Source of the DNA: a virus
Virus record (IMG/VR): IMGVR_UViG_3300034522_000002
Coordinates: 1 to 24,264 of that record
Reading direction: 5' to 3' (one strand)
DNA: 24,264 bases
Each line of letters begins with the position of its first letter. Position 1 is the first letter of the stretch. The position numbers and the translations under genes are program-made. Positions 22,235-24,264 of the stretch are shown here, piece after piece. The notes beneath the pieces were generated by a model. That model searched no databases. It was not told the origin of the DNA and saw only the letters and a program-made list of their open reading frames with translations.

Positions 22235-22730
22235 CTTCAACCCCGATGATTACTTGCTTAGGCTCGGGCAGGCCCTTATCCGGGTCCTCCAGTTCGCGCT
22301 GCAACTTCTGGATGTTCAGCCGCTTGATCTCATCGTCCAGCGACTTGTCTGGTTCCACGCGGCGATTGACGAAAGCGTCACCCATCTCCTTGGCGGCCTG
22401 CTCCAGGATCTGCATAGCCAGACCGATGTTCTTCATCGTCTCGGCCTTCTCCACGAAACGATTCATGGCGCGGAGTCGATAAGCTCGGTTGGCTATGGGT
22501 ATCTCTGCGGTTTGCTCACGGAAACGCTTGCGAGTGTCGTGGAACAGGGTTTGCCATTTGAGTGCCAGATGGGAGCCAGCACGCTTTGTGGGGTCGTGCT
22601 GCTCTACCTGCTGGCGGGTCACGTCCACGTCGAATTCTTGCTTCACCGCCTGTGAGACCTGGCTCGGCGTGTCGAAACAGGCCAAAGCCTGAACGATGAA
22701 GCTCTTCACCTCATTTTTCAGGGCTGCCAT
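22197..22730 (-). CDS. terS: Terminase small subunit, DUF2280 family
   Basis: The 177-aa product starts MAALKNEVKSFIVQALACFD and has a helix-turn-helix-like N-terminus (TPSQVSQAVKQEFDVDVTRQ), then a helical oligomerisation part (FVEKAETMKNIGLAMQILEQ) and an acidic tail. This fits DUF2280 small terminases, which bind the packaging site on phage DNA and load the large subunit. It lies directly upstream of TerL and overlaps it. The ribosome binding site is weak, so expression may depend on coupling from upstream translation. Confidence 0.88.
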   Translation of the reverse strand: MAALKNEVKSFIVQALACFDTPSQVSQAVKQEFDVDVTRQQVEQHDPTKRAGSHLALKWQTLFHDTRKRFREQTAEIPIANRAYRLRAMNRFVEKAETMKNIGLAMQILEQAAKEMGDAFVNRRVEPDKSLDDEIKRLNIQKLQRELEDPDKGLPEPKQVIIGVEDASDPDAEQASI

Positions 22731-22761
22731 AAGTTAGATTCCGTCTCACGCCTGTCTTACA

Positions 22762-23385
22762 TCAGGCCAACTTGAGCAGACAGGTTCCGCAGGCCCTCGC
22801 GATATTCAATTTCCCCACCTCAGCAGGACTGTTTGCTGCGTCCACCAACGCTTGAACGTCAGGGCTTGCACCGTAGCGGCGGACCACACCGACGAACTCT
22901 TCGACGTCGTGACCGCGCATTTCAAGCTTTGGCGCGCCTTCCTTGGTGAAGGCAGGCTGGCCGTACTTATCCATGGCGTGTGCGATGTGATAAAGCTCGT
23001 GCTCTACCAGCGCACAAAAGTCGGTGTCGCTGCACTGGGCGCAGTAGTCAGCGGCCAGAGTGATGATGTAGGCCGGCACATCGCCGAACCAATCTCGCAT
23101 CTGTTGCTCCATACGCGCCTTCTGCCAACCGCCGGCGCGGAACGCTACCTGCTCGGCCTGGCCCAAGACTGTGCGGCCCTGCTTCTCGAAGCTCGACGAC
23201 GCCCACATGATCTGGATGTCTGCATCCAGTAGGTGGGCGTGGTCTTCGTTGTGGATGCTCCCGGTGTCGGCAAGTATCTCGGCTTGGAGCCATTCCCACA
23301 CTTCAGGGGCGGGCGTCAGGCGGACACCGAAGTCCGAGAGGTCCGATAGCTCAAGCAGTGACGCCGGGGGTAGTGGTCTTTGCAT
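22762..23385 (-). CDS. Putative phage zinc metallopeptidase (PhageMetallopep type)
   Basis: The ATG at 23385 has GAGGGG nine bases upstream; a GTG at 23412 is an alternative. The 207-aa protein contains HELYH (His129, Glu130, His133), the zinc-binding HExxH motif, and RGHDVEEFVGVVRRYG with His159 and Glu162/163 as likely further ligands. This is the known pattern of a putative phage metallopeptidase family. Two CxxC pairs (Cys115/118 and Cys199/202) may bind a second metal. The substrate is unknown. It overlaps the Ntn-hydrolase gene by 35 bases and precedes TerS. Confidence 0.8.
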   Translation of the reverse strand: MQRPLPPASLLELSDLSDFGVRLTPAPEVWEWLQAEILADTGSIHNEDHAHLLDADIQIMWASSSFEKQGRTVLGQAEQVAFRAGGWQKARMEQQMRDWFGDVPAYIITLAADYCAQCSDTDFCALVEHELYHIAHAMDKYGQPAFTKEGAPKLEMRGHDVEEFVGVVRRYGASPDVQALVDAANSPAEVGKLNIARACGTCLLKLA

Positions 23386-23821
23386 CAGCCATCCCCTCGT
23401 TGATGAACACACTGCGGATCGTGCCGCCTGTGTAGATGTCTCGCTTCATCGCAGCACGCACCGCATCTTCTGCGCTTGCACCCATATCCATTGCGGCAAT
23501 TGCATATGCAGAGCCACTGCCGATGGCATCAGGGTTGGAGAGTTCAAGATCCTGCTTCCAGATGCCTGTCTTATCGTCATGACCGACCATCATTAGATTG
23601 CCGCCGTCGACGACATAACCTGAGCACTCCACGGGGACTGGCGATGGAGTTCCGAAGTAGGCGGCGATCAAAGCCTTCTCGTCACATACGGCACCCGACA
23701 GAAAGAAGCTGACCCCGCTGACAACCTGGCACTTCGGGGCATTGTCAGAGACGATGCGATCGTTTCGGGTTTGCCGAGAGTCATAGGCGATCACGCCGTC
23801 TTTGTAGGCAATGGTCGTCAT
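23351..23821 (-). CDS. Proteasome/HslV-like Ntn-hydrolase
   Basis: The ATG at 23821 is chosen: it overlaps the upstream stop as ATGA and places Thr directly after Met. The 156-aa product begins MTTIAYKDGVIAYDSRQT, so removal of Met would expose a catalytic Thr as in proteasome beta subunits and HslV. Asp14 and Lys30 (NAPKCQ) match the conserved Asp and Lys, and GSGSAYAIAAMDMG at 101-114 matches the GSG active-site loop, followed by DIYTGG. It therefore looks like an intact Ntn threonine peptidase of about HslV size. No partner ATPase is in the window; it may use the host's HslU or act alone (inference). Confidence 0.82.
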   Translation of the reverse strand: MTTIAYKDGVIAYDSRQTRNDRIVSDNAPKCQVVSGVSFFLSGAVCDEKALIAAYFGTPSPVPVECSGYVVDGGNLMMVGHDDKTGIWKQDLELSNPDAIGSGSAYAIAAMDMGASAEDAVRAAMKRDIYTGGTIRSVFINEGMADAKTTTPGVTA

Positions 23822-24084
23822 TGGATCGGCCCCTCTCCCATTCGGAATGTCTTGTTGGCGCGGGTGTAGCCGCCGCAATAGATGACTCTAATTTCACCCC
23901 ATACAGGGTGGAAGTCGACATGCTCACCATCCGTGGACTTGAGCGGAGTATCCACGACAACAGCAATTCCGACCTTGGTGTCGCAGTACCTGACGCCATC
24001 AACACGCTGGCCGTCGATGAACACTTCCCTTCGACCCCGGCCATCATCCCAGTAGTGGACGTGCTCGCCTGATTGTTCGCTCAT
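23818..24084 (-). CDS. Small protein, 88 aa, unknown function
   Basis: The ATG at 24084 has AGGAG about eight bases upstream. The protein begins MSEQSGEHVHYWDDGRGRRE and is rich in charged and aromatic residues, with a likely beta-sheet core (GIAVVVDTPLKSTDG, GEIRVIYCGGYTR). It has no signal, membrane segment or known motif. It overlaps the Ntn-hydrolase gene as ATGA, so the two are probably co-translated and perhaps functionally linked. No family is recognised. Confidence 0.65.
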   Translation of the reverse strand: MSEQSGEHVHYWDDGRGRREVFIDGQRVDGVRYCDTKVGIAVVVDTPLKSTDGEHVDFHPVWGEIRVIYCGGYTRANKTFRMGEGPIQ

Positions 24085-24099
24085 GCCCTGCTCCTCTCT

Positions 24100-24135
24100 C
24101 GCGCCACAATTTGGCGCATTCGAAAACGTGGCGCG
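24100..24135. repeat. Nested inverted repeats between holin and the 88-aa gene
   Basis: CGCGCCAC at 24100-24107 pairs perfectly with GTGGCGCG at 24128-24135. An alternative inner hairpin uses GCGCCA (24101-24106) with TGGCGC (24112-24117). The two cannot form together. No T-run follows on the minus strand, so this is not a clear terminator. Confidence 0.5.
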
Positions 24136-24137
24136 GG

Positions 24138-24264
24138 TTATTCGACCTTGCGGCCAGGAAGCTTGAAGTCGGTAACCCGGTCAGCAATGGCGCGGATCTT
24201 CTCCACACCCAGGAAGCCAACCCAGCCGCCGACAAAGGTGGACATGGTCTGAGGCAGGCCGAAG
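24138..24264 (-). CDS. Phage holin, C-terminal part (cut by window edge)
   Basis: The 41 visible codons end in TAA at 24138-24140 and read FGLPQTMSTFVGGWVGFLGV followed by EKIRAIADRVTDFKLPGRKVE. A hydrophobic glycine-rich segment and then a short basic tail is typical of the last transmembrane helix and cytoplasmic end of lambda-family (class II) phage holins; EKIRAIADR is close to the ending I know from these. Holins form membrane holes that release the endolysin. It lies upstream of the packaging genes, a common place for lysis genes in Pseudomonas prophages. The N-terminal part is outside the window. Confidence 0.72.
   Translation of the reverse strand, partial: FGLPQTMSTFVGGWVGFLGVEKIRAIADRVTDFKLPGRKVE

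Noticed and set aside
24044-24235. Minus-strand frame of 63 codons at the right edge
   Set aside because: It is out of frame with the recognisable holin C-terminus in the same interval, which is the better reading.
1-24264. CRISPR arrays, tRNA genes, insertion sequences, att sites
   Set aside because: Looked for regularly spaced direct repeats, cloverleaf-like sequences and transposase genes by eye; none was found.

Overview
This window is most of the morphogenesis half of a lambda-like siphophage genome or prophage. Its moderately GC-rich composition and the style of its proteins fit a Pseudomonas-type gammaproteobacterial host; that host call is an inference. No integrase, repressor, att site or bacterial flanking gene is visible, so free phage and prophage cannot be told apart. 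Every gene but one lies on the minus strand, so the transcriptional order runs from high to low coordinates. Many neighbours overlap by ATGA or TAATG stop-start junctions, which indicates one long late operon.

From the upstream (right) end there is the 3' end of a holin gene, a small unknown gene, a proteasome/HslV-like Ntn-hydrolase and a phage HExxH metallopeptidase (22.7-24.3 kb). DNA packaging and head genes follow (16.1-22.7 kb): TerS, TerL, a DUF1073-type portal with a C-terminal Acb1-like 2H phosphoesterase domain, a DUF2213-type protease gene with an apparent nested scaffold gene, a cement/decoration protein, a DUF2184-type major capsid protein and a HeH-domain protein. Connector and tail-completion genes come next (13.3-16.1 kb), including an SPP1 gp7/Mu F-like gene in an unusual place. 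Then come the tail tube gene and a G/GT chaperone pair with a clear -1 slippery site (11.9-13.2 kb).

Between GT and the tape measure gene lies a roughly 1-kb accessory pocket (10.85-11.85 kb). It holds a mini gpJ-like module, the window's only plausible plus-strand gene, a long inverted repeat and a secreted lipoprotein gene ending in a strong terminator. Downstream are the tape measure, the M, L, K and I tail-tip genes, the receptor-binding gpJ homologue, two small related tail-tip proteins and the start of a tail-fibre gene at the left edge. The last kilobase looks more AT-rich than the rest, as expected for a mosaic host-range region.

Four points deserve attention: the anti-CBASS-like domain on the portal; the two recoding or nested-gene devices (protease/scaffold and G/GT); three intrinsic terminators placed directly before the tail tube, tape measure and gpJ genes with no room for new promoters; and the accessory pocket with its lipoprotein.
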